A stretch of 64,000 nucleotides of DNA from Strigamia acuminata (GCA_949358305.1 OX442315.1:20982427-21046426); one strand, 5' to 3'. Counted from the first letter of the stretch, positions 1-12,279 are shown. Translations and numbers: made by a program. Notes: generated from the letters alone by a model not told the origin.

Positions 1-480
1 GAATGGAAGTGTCGTGCATTTGATGAATTATGGTCATCGTTCAGTAAAAGTTCAGAACAGAGGTAAACAAATGAGTGTTTAATCGTTAACATACATTAAA
101 AATTGATTAACAATTTCAGTTCACCTGAATCCGACTGCCAGGAATCCGTACATTTAATTAAGATGGAAAAGAATGCTTTTCTCTCTTCGTTGCAGCGAAA
201 GCTATTTGACTTTTTAATCGATAAAGGTAAGGGTTTAAGAACTTTTGTAAAATTCCCATAGACATTTGGTCAAACTAATGACATTGCTTTAATGTAAAAT
301 TTAGATGATGAAAATACTAGTCGAAGAGTGGGAATATTTTTGCCACCAAGTAACCACGTGTTACTTAAATTTGAAATTTTCGAAGAGAAAACTATCACTC
401 GAATTGTTGTTGATCATTGGAAAATTCTTCCACATTTGAATGAATTTTTACTTTCTTTAGAACATGCTGAGGGGTCTTGA
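1..480 (+). CDS. 3' end of an unrecognised protein-coding gene (partial)
   Basis: Three exons join in one open frame: 1-62 (runs off the window edge), 120-226 and 305-480 (TGA at 478). Donors are GTAAAC and GTAAGG; acceptors are TTTCAG and ATTTAG. Phases match at both junctions. The visible C-terminus is about 114 residues. It includes an acidic/serine stretch, then MEKNAFLSSLQRKLFDF, and ends in a compact hydrophobic and charged segment (VGIFLPPSNHVLLKFEIF, later WKILPHLNEFLLSL). I do not recognise the family and assign no function. No signal or membrane segment is visible. Confidence that this is coding comes from the phase agreement across two introns and uninterrupted codons. Confidence 0.6.
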
Positions 481-700
481 TTGCTTTGTACTGACCCCTA
501 GCGGTGAAAACGAGAAAACATTGCTCGCGCACAACTTATAGTGAAAATTCGTTCATTAATTTGATTTTAATTGTTTTAAAGTGTTGAAAAACACATTTTA
601 TTGTTTTATTTTATGTTTTAAAGTTTAATTAAGAAAGAAAAAAAATGCTAAAAAGCAAAAGCCAATCAGGAACTTCTTTGCCTTAACGATAAGCACAGAT
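481..700. other. short AT-rich spacer before the P-type element
   Basis: Runs of A and T follow the TGA at 478-480, with AATAAA-like A/T strings near 590-645 that could serve the upstream gene's polyadenylation. The last eight bases (693-700, GCACAGAT) are the left copy of the target duplication of the following transposon. No coding signal is visible. Confidence 0.5.
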
Positions 701-957
701 CACAGTATAGAGAAGAGACAGTAGGGCAACGTTGCGCGGTTCCTTTGATGTTGGTGGCATGTAGCTGACGTCACGAAACGTCATAAAATGTCAAGAAATA
801 GTGTTGCGCCTCTAGTGGTGGTCGAGTACAGTTAATTAGAACACCATTGGATTTCTCCTTGAAAATTCCATTTCTTTTCACAGAATGGAACAGTTATGAA
901 AAGAAAGAAAAAAGCACACTGATTTCTTAATTTAAAAATGAAAACTGATGAAAATAG

Positions 958-1320
958 TTAAAATTTTAAAATCCTGCCACAGCAGCGACGAAGACGAAGA
1001 CGAAGACGACGAAGACTCATTGCGAATCGTCCGTAAATTCCCGTCATGATCACCGTTGCACCCGCGTCACAGCACGCATGCAGTTGAAGGAAACGACGAC
1101 GATGACACTGCGAATCGACCGTACATTCCCGAACGAAGTGTACGAGTTGAATGAACCGTGAGTGCGAATCCCAACCAAAGAAAAATCGTAATCGATTGTT
1201 TGATCGCCGGCTAAACGAACCGGAAAAACACCGTTGTACGTCCCAGAAAAATACACACCGAACAAGTTCAACGAGTTGATCATTCAACGATGTGAAATCT
1301 TTGTTTTTATGCTTCATAGG
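958..1320. other. GC-richer internal segment of the P-type element, unexplained
   Basis: This stretch is richer in CG and GAC/GAA steps than the surrounding element. It contains a GAC/GAA run (about 985-1016) and two related phrases, ATTGCGAATCGTCCGTAAAT (1019) and CTGCGAATCGACCGTACATT (1108), so it may hold an internal duplication. Open frames on both strands are short and interrupted. It lies downstream of the transposase stop and upstream of the left terminal repeat. It could be captured host DNA or a nested decayed element. I could not identify it. Confidence 0.3.
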
Positions 1321-1899
1321 AATGTTTTAAGTACATTCTAAATTCAATTTTACTTATTTTTCTCTTCTTTTAAATCAATTTGCAAAAATACACATCTTTG
1401 CAAATTACGAATGACGAGCACCATGTGTTGTAATTATTTCAATTCACCATTTTATTATTAAATCATTTTAAAGTACCATTGCTCTCATTTTGTTTTCACC
1501 AGAGATAACCACGAGGAGGTAGAGAGTTGGATTTGCTATCCCCAAAATTTGTTTTTTCTAGCAGACAAATTAGATAAGTTGGGATCAAGAATTGGTAGAT
1601 TCCATCATTTAGCAACTTCTTTTTAGACTGCTGAAGCGGCGTGATTCAACATTTTGTACTAGAACTCACAATTCCTCTGCTTCACTGTATCTACAGGCAA
1701 TAAACAGGCAGAAACTGCAAGTCTCGCAACAAAAAGTTCACTAGACTTATCCATTTCTAAAAAAATTAACATTAAAAACTCAAACTTAATTCCAATCACG
1801 GATTAAAAACTTATTAAAAATCAATATATTAAATATTAGAATAATCTTACATTTGCTAAATTAAAAAATTCAATCAGGATTTAATTTGTTGTGAATAAT

Positions 1900-4800
1900 T
1901 TAAGCATGAATTAATTTGCTTAATTTTGAATTAGTTGGTTTTTTAATATTATGGCTATTATTATGAAATTTGATGGTGTAGTAAATTCTCACTTTCAAAA
2001 AATATTCACATAATTTAAATATTGGAAAATCAGTGCAACTGAATGTACAAGGGACTTCTTTAAGTTTATAAGTTATACACTTTTTAATATTTGGTTTGTT
2101 GCCATGCAAACCAAACAACAGCGAAAAAATTTTTTCCCATTCCATTAAAAATTCTACAAATAAATTAGAAGGAATTTTTAAATTAGCAAATGTATCAACA
2201 CTATTATCATATGCCTTAAAAAAACAGAATAACTTTTCTGGCATGTCCAATTCCCTAGTCCCATTTAGCTCAATTTGACATTGATTACACTCATGTTCTA
2301 ATAAAATTTTTTTCAAGCAATATCCACTAAAATAAAAGAAAGATTCCTTTTCATTAAGAAATGGCGACTCAACTTTTAATTCCGGAAAAATATATTCAGA
2401 TGTGTTCATATTTGATGTCATTGAAAGCAAGTGAATTTTATTTCCTGAATCCAAAGACGAGTCAACATTGTTTAATGTAGTTAAATCTGTGGCTAAATCC
2501 TCAAAAAATCAAGACAATTTCCATTAATACCAGGTTGTAACATGTTGTTCATACAAACTTGACGAAAGCTACGTTGAAATTGTATGGGTGTAGGTCTGTC
2601 ATTAAATCCCCCCTTACTTCGAATTATGCCGAAAAAATTTTCAAGAGAATCTTGGTTAAGCCTTCGTGTAAACAAAAAAGTAACATTGTTTGGTTCTTCT
2701 CCTAAATACTTTTTTAACTGAAGCAAAGCATTCATTGTTGTGAGCCATCCACGTACACATTTTATACTTTTTGCATTTTTATTTGTTTTTGTGTCTCTGA
2801 ACTGAAGAGAACCCATCCATAACAATCCCCGTTTTATAAAATCCTCAATTTGCCCATTTTTCCCACCAATAGCTCGTCTGAAACGTTTATTTGAACTTAT
2901 GTTACTGCTGTTAAAGCAATCAAACAATTTGTCCATTCTCCCAACAAAATCAGCTGTTTCTAATGCCTTAGCAGGTAAAAAACCTTTAGCCACTTCCGTT
3001 TCAATTGCTGCAGCAACAGAGTGACTAAAAATTTGACTAGCCAGTTTAACTTTCATTTTTCCAAAATTTGTTACATTGATGTGTTTTTCAGTGACTCGAG
3101 GCATAAGGCGAAAATTTCTTTTTTTGTCCTCCAAATACACAGATTTAATTATATCCCATGAAGCAGTCTTTCCCTCAAAATGCACTGTATATTTCATAAA
3201 ATTATTTCTAATACTTTTCAAGAGATGGGGGGGGTCGTACATATAAAATATTTTTTTTGAATTAATAAAGAAATATGGTTTTTCTGTTGTTACTCCTAAT
3301 TCATTAGCCATTGATAAGAAATTAGGGCCTTGATCCGTAATCACTGCCACCACACAATACCCAACCTTGTCAAGAGAATGGACACACTTATTAATTATTG
3401 CTATAACATTCTCTGTTTTAGTACATGCATTGCATAGAGAATATGCAACAGGCTGCTTAAATTTCTTTAATAAACCTTGGCACATTACAACTAATGCTGA
3501 GTTAGCTTTTTTGTGCCCATTTACAATACCATTATCCTCAAAGCCTACTACTATATCTCTCTTACTGCAGTAGAATAAATGTTCTTTTAAACTCATTTCA
3601 TCTATACACAGTGAGCAGAGTATAGATTCGTTTGGTTTAGGTTTTTGCAAAGAGTTTATTACTATCTCACACAATCCACAATCTAGGATTTGTTGAGGTA
3701 AAAAGTTATGAAGACTTCTTTTAGATGGCAAGCGAATATAATTTTTTACATACCTGTAAGCACCTGCACCCTTATAATTTAAACCTAAAGAAAAACTTTT
3801 CATTATTGGGCACCAATGTTTTCTGGATGTTGATGTTTCATTGCTTGTTTTGACTTGCGCTCTTAAAAGTTCATACTGCAGAGGAGTTAGCTTGTTTTCA
3901 AGAACTTTTAAGGCATCATTTGTTGACACTGGTTTTGTTGTAGATGACAGCCTTTGTTTAGAATCTTCAGAGCGTTTAAGTTTTCGGCGTAAATTGGTTA
4001 TTTGCATCTGCAGTTTCTTTTTTCTTGGCGTGTATTGTTTGCAACTTTGAACTTCTGTTGCGGCTGATTTCGTCTGATTCGTAGTGTCATCACTGTCATC
4101 ACTGACATAACAATCAATGGAATTGTTTGCAGTGATGTCAGAATAATTACTACTTTCCAATGGAGGGCCTGGAGAAATCATTATATTTAATTAAGCAAAT
4201 GTCAGATTGTTTGTTTAAATAATTACTGTTGATGAAAGGAATCTTGTTTTCTTTAAATTTCTTGATTGGGTCAGTTTTGACAATTCTTTTTCTTTTTTGG
4301 GTTTGACTTTGATTTTCATTATCAGCTGTAGTTTTTATAAATTTAAAGGAATTATTATTTAACCAAAATTATTTAACCAAAAGATATACCTGTTCTCAAA
4401 CCAAGTGAAGATTTGGTTTTCCTTTTATTTTCAAGAGCTTTTGGCTTGTTTGGAACACTAAATTCTGTTGGTATAGCATTCCATACTAGAGAATTTCGTT
4501 CCGTGACATTCATGAACATACTGTCAGTGAAATGTTGGCTGCACAAGCATATATTTTTATATAAATAATCTGTCGTTTCCCCATCCAGATCTGAGCGGCG
4601 CGTGTTTATTAACCATCGTTTACTTCTATTTAATTTTAAAAATGTAATTAAAAAATGTAATGCAAAGAAATAACAACATTTTATCACAATTTACTTCGAT
4701 TTTGAGTGAAATTACAACATTTTATCAAAAATTACTGCGATTTTCTGTAAAATTACAACATTTTATCACAATTTACTGCGATTTTGTGTGAAATTACAAC

Positions 4801-5258
4801 ATTTTATCACAATTTACTTCGATTTTGTTTGAAATTACGATTTCTCGACGATATATGATAATTTTGACAAATTACAATATTCGTCAACAATTTATCGCAA
4901 TTGTTTGACAAATTACGGTATGTTCTAACGATAAATAATGTGATTTTGACAAATTACGATATATGTTGTGAAAAATTACGATAAATTCTAACTATTTATT
5001 GCAATTTTGTGACAAATTAATGTATTTTCTAACGATAAGTAATGATTTTGTGCGAAAATACAATATTTTTAACGATTTATCTCGATTTTTTCACAAATTA
5101 CGATAAAAAATTAAAAATTTAATGGTGTTTGAACAAGTTTTGGATAATATTTACCTGTCTGGATTTTTAGGAAATCTAAAAAATGATAACGTTGGATTTC
5201 TTATTGCATTATTATTGCAATGAAGTGCCCCACAATATCTCCCACCGTTTAGTTTCAT
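1900..5258 (-). pseudogene. P-element-type THAP transposase with one frameshift
   Basis: Four minus-strand exons join in phase: 5155-5258, 4390-4625, 4227-4325, and 4168 down to the stop at 2493. Exons 1 and 2 together encode an N-terminal THAP zinc finger: CGALHC and SFFRFPKNP from exon 1, then RWLINTRR and CSQHF from exon 2, giving the C2CH ligands. The long exon encodes the P-type catalytic region, with motifs such as SLCIDEMSLKEHLFY, VITDQGPNF and DPPHLLKSIRNNF. After about 703 residues the frame closes. A homologous C-terminal reading (184 or more residues, ending at 1900) continues in a different frame. The switch lies at or near a six-base A run on the plus strand (2503-2508). This is either a real inactivating frameshift or a homopolymer error. 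Full length would be near 890 residues, close to THAP9-like transposases. Confidence 0.85.
4667..4834. repeat. about four tandem copies of a 41-bp unit inside the transposon
   Basis: The phrase ATTACAACATTTTATCA recurs at roughly 41-bp spacing, each time followed by AATTACTKCGATTTTSTGTGA-like sequence. Weaker versions (GACAAATTACG..) continue to about 5100. The array lies within the first intron of the transposase gene. P-type elements often carry subterminal repeats that bind transposase, but a role here is only inference. Confidence 0.75.
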
Positions 5259-5443
5259 TATAAGTTGCAAATAATGTTTTTATTATGTTTTTTGGAAACA
5301 CGAAATAAAAATACTACATGTGCACAATACAAAACTCGAGGTTGATACTAGATGGCCGCCAGGTGGCGTTAGACGCATGCGCAGATGCAACTACAGGCCA
5401 GGGATTAACACACATTGCCCTACTGTCTCTTCTCTATACTGTG

Positions 5444-6298
5444 GCACAGATGGGAAGCGAACTGAATTTGCTAGTCAAATTTCATTGGTTGATCGGAACA
5501 ACCAATCAATCATTGATGCAAATAACTTACATTTTATATATTTGTAAAATAAATTGTGTAAACCAAAGTTTAGATTGAAAAATATAAATATAAATTTTAT
5601 TTAAATAATGTCTCAAAACCATTTATTGATTTTATTTCACACATTTCTTTGACCCAACAAATAATTATTCAATGCGAGCCAACAAATTATGGTAATCAAA
5701 CTTATTTGCACAAGTTCCAATCCCACACAAACTAATTAAACGTGGCGTCCCCGCAGAGACTGAGTCGTCAAACTGGACGTCCACTATCAAGTATCCACCC
5801 ACTTCTCTTCATTCGTAATCAGTTTGGGTGGAGAAAAAGTCTCTTTAATCAACCACACCGTTATTACCCTAATCCCTATTGGTGAAACATAACGAAAAAC
5901 ACACAGTTTTTCCATTTAAGCGTATTTCTCGGTATAAAAAAATTGCAAACATTCGCAAAGAATGTTTTAGTGGTCCCGCCAAGCATTGCGTGGAGTGTGG
6001 GAGGGGCAGACTTGAGGCGGGATAGATCTCCCGTCGAGGCTCCTCGCGCGTCTTGCGGCTTTAAATAAAGACTTAGTGACTATCTCCATCCATCAACGAG
6101 TGAACCTCTTTTTCACACTCGTAATGGGCGAAGCCGTATTGACCACAATAGATTCGGTTGAGCATGAGATGGGCTGCCGCGGCCCGAGGCTGCTTCTTCC
6201 TCACGCCCCCTTCGACTCGAACCTCGGCCTATGAGCATCGCGTATTGGGACAGTGAGAAGTGAGAACGAACGCAACTCGCGCAGCTTACCCACAAACG
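5444..6298. promoter_or_regulatory. upstream region of the huckebein-like gene
   Basis: No coding exon is visible. TATA-like strings occur at about 5931 (GGTATAAAAA) and 6060 (TTTAAATAAAG). Base composition becomes GC-rich from about 5980 onward. An upstream ATG at 6231 opens an 11-codon frame that stops (TGA) before the main start, so it could act as a short uORF. I cannot place the transcription start. Confidence 0.35.
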
Positions 6299-7392
6299 AT
6301 GGCTGTCCCGCACGAGGATGAACGGAAACCACGACTGTTCCGACCGTGGATTCTTTATCAAAACGGCTACGCGCCCGAGCAATTGAGCTCCGCGGCCGCT
6401 CTCCATTCGTGCCCGACTTCGGTCACCGACTTTCGACTTCCCGATGGTGTCTCGTCAGTTGCAACATCGACGGCACATCATCATCATCATCAAGTGGATG
6501 TGATGTCCACTTCGCAATCGATGCCGTCCGCTTCTGGAATCAACTCTTTCCCAATGTCAAAAACACGCAAGCAAAGACCGAAGAAGTTTCGATGCCCTCA
6601 TTGTCATGTGTCTTTTAGCAATAACGGACAACTTAAGGGCCATGTGCGCATACATACAGGTGAGAGAAAAAGAGAGAGAGAGAGACGGTTCTTTATTCAT
6701 TTCGGTCTCGAGTGTTTCCTCCATTGAGTGTTCAGTTCATTGGTTCAAGTGTGAAGCATTGGTCACACAAGTCTGCGGGAGACTTCTTTGACTGAGTGAA
6801 CAAAGGGGTCTGTGAAAGGAGAAAATTCTTTCCATTTATTTTACTAGGCTTTTAGTAGGATCAGGTTGAAAAGTCACTTTTGTGCTTTGTTATCGGTGGA
6901 AAATGCAGTTAGGGAAGTTTTGAAAAGAGCACGGCGATTCGATATGCTTTTACAAGCTGCAATATTTTATTATTGAGTGATCGACACTTGATTATGTTTT
7001 ATGTTTTGAAATGAAAACATTTTAATTCCACGTTAGTAAATGTTTTAAATGTGTAAAAATGTAATTTGTATTTCACAGGCGAACGTCCATTTAAGTGCGA
7101 TCACAGCCAGTGCGGCAAAACTTTTACACGTAACGAAGAATTGACGCGTCACAAACGAATTCACTCGGGTCTTCGCCCGTTCCCGTGCCAAGTTTGTGGC
7201 AAACGGTTTGGACGAAAAGATCATCTCAAAAAACACGTAAAAACTCACCAAAGACCACCACAAATCATGGCTCCGGCCGCGCTACTTCCACCCGGACTCG
7301 CACTTTATTCTTATTATTTGAGTACGAGTAGAGACAATTCAACTCTTCTGCCGCATGACCTTATTCAGCCACAACATCTCATATCGTGGTAG
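6299..7392 (+). CDS. hkb: huckebein-like three C2H2 zinc-finger transcription factor
   Basis: Two exons, 6299-6659 and 7079-7392, give 224 residues. The donor is ACAG|GTGAGA and the acceptor TTTCACAG|GC; phase matches inside the HTGE linker. The start chosen is the first in-frame ATG (MAVPHEDERK). Near the N-terminus is LFRPWIL, which contains the FRPW tetrapeptide used by Huckebein to recruit the Groucho co-repressor. Three adjacent C2H2 fingers follow a basic KTRKQRPKK stretch: CPHCHVSFSNNGQLKGH, CDHSQCGKTFTRNEELTRH and CQVCGKRFGRKDHLKKH, with HTGE/HSGL linkers. It is probably a nuclear DNA-binding repressor; Huckebein patterns embryo termini and gut in insects. A histidine run (HHHHH) and a short hydrophobic tail (LPPGLALYSYYL) are also present. 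The family assignment rests on finger residues plus FRPW; another Sp/Egr-related factor remains possible. Confidence 0.78.
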
Positions 7393-10300
7393 GAAATTTA
7401 AAAAGAAATGTGATTATATTTGTAAATACTTTTATATAAACTTATTCATTACATTACATTATTCTATAAAAGTGATTTTTTTTTCTGCTGAAATTTTTTG
7501 ACCAAATAAAGGCTCAAGTTTTTGCACAAAATTACTAAGTTTACGTCGATATTTATGCTTTTAAAAACATATCAAATCAAGAATCATTTTCGATCAAAGC
7601 GAATAAAGGCTCTCGTTTTTGCACCAAAAACTGTGTTTAATTGTATGCGTAAAAGAATATAAGATTACTTTGACTTTGTGCTTTCAAAAACACATCAAAT
7701 CTAGAATAATTTACGATCAAACTGAAATCGTTAAATAATACAAATAAAACGAGCAAGATTTTGTAATATACAAGAGGAGTTGCCAGAATTTGATTGAAAA
7801 ATCAATTTCTATATGCGAATCAAGTTGAAAGCGAGTCAATTTCGTATAACATAAATATAAAATATAAATTTCTTTATTTACAATACAAGAAAATTAATTT
7901 TTAGATTAACTTTAACTTGTATCTACCTATAAATTATTGACTGAACAAAGTTAAAATAAAAGCCTTCCAAAAAATTACACAAACAACAATTTTTTTAAAT
8001 ATTTTATGAGATTACGGACTAAGAATTAAATCCCACATTGCAATATAGTAATGTTACAATAGATTAACAGGCAAAACATTAGCAGTTTGGATTCCATTTT
8101 TCCTCTCTTTCCACACAGTTGAACATTTTCATTCCCATCCCAGATCAGGTTCGCGTTTCAAAGGCATCCCGTGGGGCTATTCATCACTAATCAACACAAG
8201 TAGACTTCACTTTCCTTTAACCTTCTACTGAATTGCGATCAAAACTTTACTACAATAAAATCAGATATAAATATTTTGGTACACACACAACAACACCGTG
8301 TAGTGTTTACTAACTAATTTTCTCAGCGTCACAAATTTTCCATTCTCTACAACACAGCTGGGCTTATTGTCACCTTCATTGAAAATTAGTCAAGCATAAG
8401 TTGATATTTTATCGCCCTCGTCCTCCTAACTTTTCCCTAGTGTCTGTGGTTTAGCCAATGCGCAAGCTGGATTTACACTCTTTGTCCACCAATCGCACAT
8501 AAAAATAGCTCTATTTCCGTGTTTAACTTAGCAAAACTAAGAAACCGCGACATCGTGCATTTTAGATTTGTACGTAAAACAAACTCCCAACATTTTTAAA
8601 CATAAAATTTGCTGTAATTTATAACTTGTCGCGAACATTAGATTTATTTTCTATAGTCATGTATGTGTGTGAGTTTTGCCGTTAATCTTAATCGTATATA
8701 CTTTTGTTAAGTTCCAAATGCGCCCTACGGTAGCAGGCCCCTTAGCGCGCCTTCTGCCCATGAGGGCGCGGAGTCGCTCATCGCCCTCGTGACGAAGAGG
8801 AGGGAGAAACCGCAACGCCAATGAGCTCCATTCTGCTCCCTCGGCGTCCGCCCACGCGCTCCGCCTTCCCAGTGCTGGCGACCAATTGTCAAACACTCTG
8901 ATGCGAACGCAACTCCCGCCCGACTCCCAGCCTCAGACACATTAAGATATCGTATAAAGGAAAAGGGTTTGGCACTCGTTTTTTGCTCATTCACTTTTGT
9001 ACATCGGCCCCTTCTTTGCCTTTAATCACGCCACCAATTGGAGGTAGTTGACGTCATAAGAAATGGGCAGAGAACTAGAGAGCTAACCTTCACATAGTCA
9101 CATTTATTTGCAACTTAACAAAGCAACAAAACTCCGCCTTAGGTGCAGCTTCTCTGCTTTACATAATAATTGTGCAGTGGAGCGCGCAGTAACAAAAACT
9201 CCATTTTTACCTTGAAAATTAAACAAAAAAAATAAATATTTGTAGGTCCATCGATTTTATTTTTCACACTTTTGGAAATATGTGGACACGAAACTAACAA
9301 TTTGTTGCCACCTTTGGCGAGATAAGATTGAACAAGATTTTTCCGCAAGACAAGTTTAGCAAAGGGTAATTTAGGCGCGCGCCTGGCCGGGTATCGCATC
9401 TCTACTTTCCACCTGGCTGTTGTTGGCACCCTGGGTTTTCCGTAACAGTAGATGCACCTTCCTCCCTCCTTCTCATTCTTCTTCTCGTCTTGCAATGGTT
9501 CTCGTAGTGGGTCCCTGTAGTGTCCGCTAATGCTTTTGAGGGGTCGCGCGCCCACTCGAGTGTTGAAGTGGCCTTCGAGTGGTTTGGAGTTCTTTAGAGG
9601 ACTGAAGGTTGCTTGCAGAAATTTTTCTCGGATGCCGTCCGACCCCCATTTGTCCCCTGAGCCCGAGTCATTTGTCACCGCCCTGGCTTGAATAGGCTTT
9701 GTGAGGCGGTGACAGGCTGGGGAACGCGAGCCACCGCGCGGCCAGCCGTGCAACGTGAAAGAGAGTAGAGCTGGAGAAAAGGGCCGCGGTCGAATTAGGG
9801 GGAAAGCAAGAGGGAGGGAGAGCCACTTAAATGGCTCTCATGTTATTTAAGAAATGGCCCATGTTTGTGTGGGGAAGTTGAGATACTTTTTTTTTAATTT
9901 TTTTTTTTACTTCCTAAGTTGTGTAAACTCTTAAAATCCTGTTTCAATTTTTTTCCCCCAGACTTTTTTATATATTTTTTTTATTTAAAGGCTTATTTTT
10001 GTTAAACCGAACCTGATGTTGTGATTATTTTCTAAAACTTCTATTTAACTTTACGATTTCAGAGGAAAAAATGGCTTAAAAAGTGGATAATTTTAAATTT
10101 TTGTTTCATTTTGTGTAACTGAAGTGTTGGCGTGAGTACGAAATAAATTTAGCGTTGAGCGTGACTTGGAAAATCAAAAATATCACACAGGCTCTTGGTT
10201 ATGGTTGTAGACTGGGATTTATTTAGTTTGGTTGAGTTAATGTTGTCGTAAAGTAAGATTAAGTGTTTGAATTAAGTGTTCGCTTTACACGGTTGTCAAA

Positions 10301-12279
10301 AATGAATTTCTTGTTGCTTCACCCTACGGCCCAGATGGAGTGAGGAACAAAATGCTCGCACTCCATGTCGGCCGTCACGGCGTTTTGGAGGCGCCAATTT
10401 CAAGAGGGGACGCATTGACGGATGACTCCACCCTCCTCTCTAAATTTCCGAACTTGCCGAGCAGAAGGGAAACAGAAGGGAAACGACTTCAAAGTTCACC
10501 GACAAACCGCCGACAAAAATGGGTGGACATTTAAACTCAAGTGTCCACAGGTCAACTTGTCACGTTGGTAAGCAAAGAGTTTTAAGCTCAATTTATTTTA
10601 TCCCCCAATTTATAAATACAAGTGCAAGTAAGCTTATATGGGCAATAACACGGTCTCAGTTATTTCTGATAAACACTTGGTAACAGATCTCTCTGTCCAC
10701 AACCAATTTTATGAGAGAAAACTATAGAAAATAACTTCAGCAGCCATGCTTTGAAGGTGTTCATTGTATGCCGGGAATAAAATTTGGACTTTGTTATAAC
10801 GATATTCGATTTTATAAATCTCTGACAGTTCTCGAGTAATTCACGGAAACTTATAATTTAGTTCTTGCGTACAATTAAACCAAACAATTCGTTTCTTCTT
10901 ATTTAGGGTTGGCATATTTTTGGTGGCTAGGAAAGATTCTACATCTACATAATGTTTCTAGTCCATTCGTCACATTAATCACACGGACACTGATAAGTAA
11001 GGCGAGAATGTACTCGTTATGGTAAGTACTTTATATATTTTTATGAATTATCATACATTTATATTTATTTGAACTGTCATTACTACAGCGCCTAAAATAT
11101 GTTTTCAAAGAAATGCGATTAAGCTTACCGGTAGTTATCAAAACTGTCACAAGATTTTAATCACTAGCAGGGTTCGAAAAGTCATTGAAACATGTGTACA
11201 TAAGTTTACACATGTCTAAAAAATCGTGTATTACATGTAAAATATAAGTTTCACGTATTTGTTATTTACTCATGACTTTTCCAACTCAGTTATTGATTAC
11301 AAAGTATTTCTCTATACCTCAATAAATTTGCGTTGCGGTAAACGGAGTGGCTATTTCTCCCTCAACTGAGTTGGAAATAGCCTGTAAAAGGATTTCTTTG
11401 TCCTTTGAGACAATCAACCCAATCAAGTTATATCAACTCCAATTTAGCAACTACATATAGAAGGTTTTCTTGAAACAGTTTCAAGAAAACTACCTACGGA
11501 TTCACACGTAGTTGCAAAATTGCAGTTGATATAACTTGATTGTTATACGTTTGAAACAAAATCAATTTGATACTGAAAAGGTGAAAATAGTCCATATAGT
11601 CCGTATAGGCAAATCCTTCAAATCACAGCTTTACTGTCTAGAATTTTCTGCATCTAATTCCATACAGAGTAATCCAGAACATGAATCCAAATTCATTTCA
11701 ATTACAGTATATCATAATCATAACTGATAAAATTTAAGATACCGGTTAGGTATAAACAACCACCATCCACCAAGTTTTGGAATGTCGTTTTCTCCCAAAG
11801 ACGAGGACAGTGAATATTTGATTACAATATCAACCAGCCACAGAATACCACAGTTTCAGTTTGAAAAAAACAGAACTCTTTTAATTAAATTTAGAAAGAA
11901 AAAAACCTCCCTTTGATCAAATTATACCGGTTTTATTGATTTTATTTTAGTTTTTGGCGACACCCACTGAAGCAATCAGCGGAGGACGATCTCGCGGTTG
12001 TCATGCGACTCCCTGCTGGGTCAGTGCGTTATCCCCCTGGCCACCCGCCATTGTGTGATGCGTTAGATGGGTGGCGCATCCTATTTAGCGTTGAGACAGG
12101 GACCATCCTCCCTTGAATGCTTCGGGGGTGGGCTCCTATGTCACGCACCATTATCCCAACGGATAAGCAAAAGGAGAGAAAGTGATAATAAATTCAAAAG
12201 GTTGACTCGCGTCCCACGGAAATTGGTTTCGAGGGGTAAAAATTTCATTTGTCATGCGAGCAACAAAAGTAAAATCCGA
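7393..12279. other. 5 kb non-coding stretch with GC-rich islands
   Basis: An AATAAA at about 7505 could end the huckebein-like transcript. The rest is AT-rich with three GC-rich, CpG-containing islands at about 8715-8945, 9360-9800 and 10320-10540, and a further one near 11955-12130. None contains an exon model with sensible splice sites or a recognised domain. Open frames there (for example 9139-9753 on the minus strand) have low-complexity, arginine-rich translations typical of chance frames in GC-rich DNA. Islands of this kind next to a developmental regulator may be enhancers, but that is inference. A hairpin at 11420-11542 is listed separately. Confidence 0.4.
11420..11542. repeat. 123-bp nested hairpin (MITE-like)
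   Basis: The outer arms CAATCAAGTTATATCAACT (11420-11438) and AGTTGATATAACTTGATTG (11524-11542) are perfect 19-bp inverted repeats. Inside are GCAACTAC against GTAGTTGC, and a centre GTTTTCTTGAAAC/GTTTCAAGAAAAC. Together they would fold into a long imperfect hairpin. A second smaller pair, GGCTATTTC and GAAATAGCC, lies just upstream (about 11349-11381). It could be a small non-autonomous transposon or a structured RNA. No clear target duplication was found. Confidence 0.65.

Larger units (their letters stand above)
701..5443 (-). mobile_element. P-superfamily DNA transposon, 4,743 bp
   Basis: The ends are perfect 29-bp inverted repeats: 701-729 begins CACAGTATAGAGAAGAGACA, and 5415-5443 is its exact reverse complement. 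The element is flanked by a perfect 8-bp direct repeat GCACAGAT (693-700 and 5444-5451), the duplication length made by P elements. It carries one THAP-type transposase gene on the minus strand. Perfect ends and target duplication imply a recent insertion, about 200 bp downstream of the gene at 1-480. The non-coding parts include a 41-bp tandem array in intron 1 (about 4667-4834) and an unexplained GC-richer stretch at 975-1310. Confidence 0.93.

Noticed and set aside
958-1317. Arginine-rich 119-codon frame inside the P-type element
   Set aside because: No splice partner, and the translation is dominated by an RRLRLRLRR-type run generated by a GAC/GAA repeat. Treated as non-coding.
9139-9753. 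204-codon open frame on the minus strand
   Set aside because: It lies in a GC-rich island, has no splice partner, and its arginine/glycine/proline-rich translation has no domain. It looks like a chance frame.
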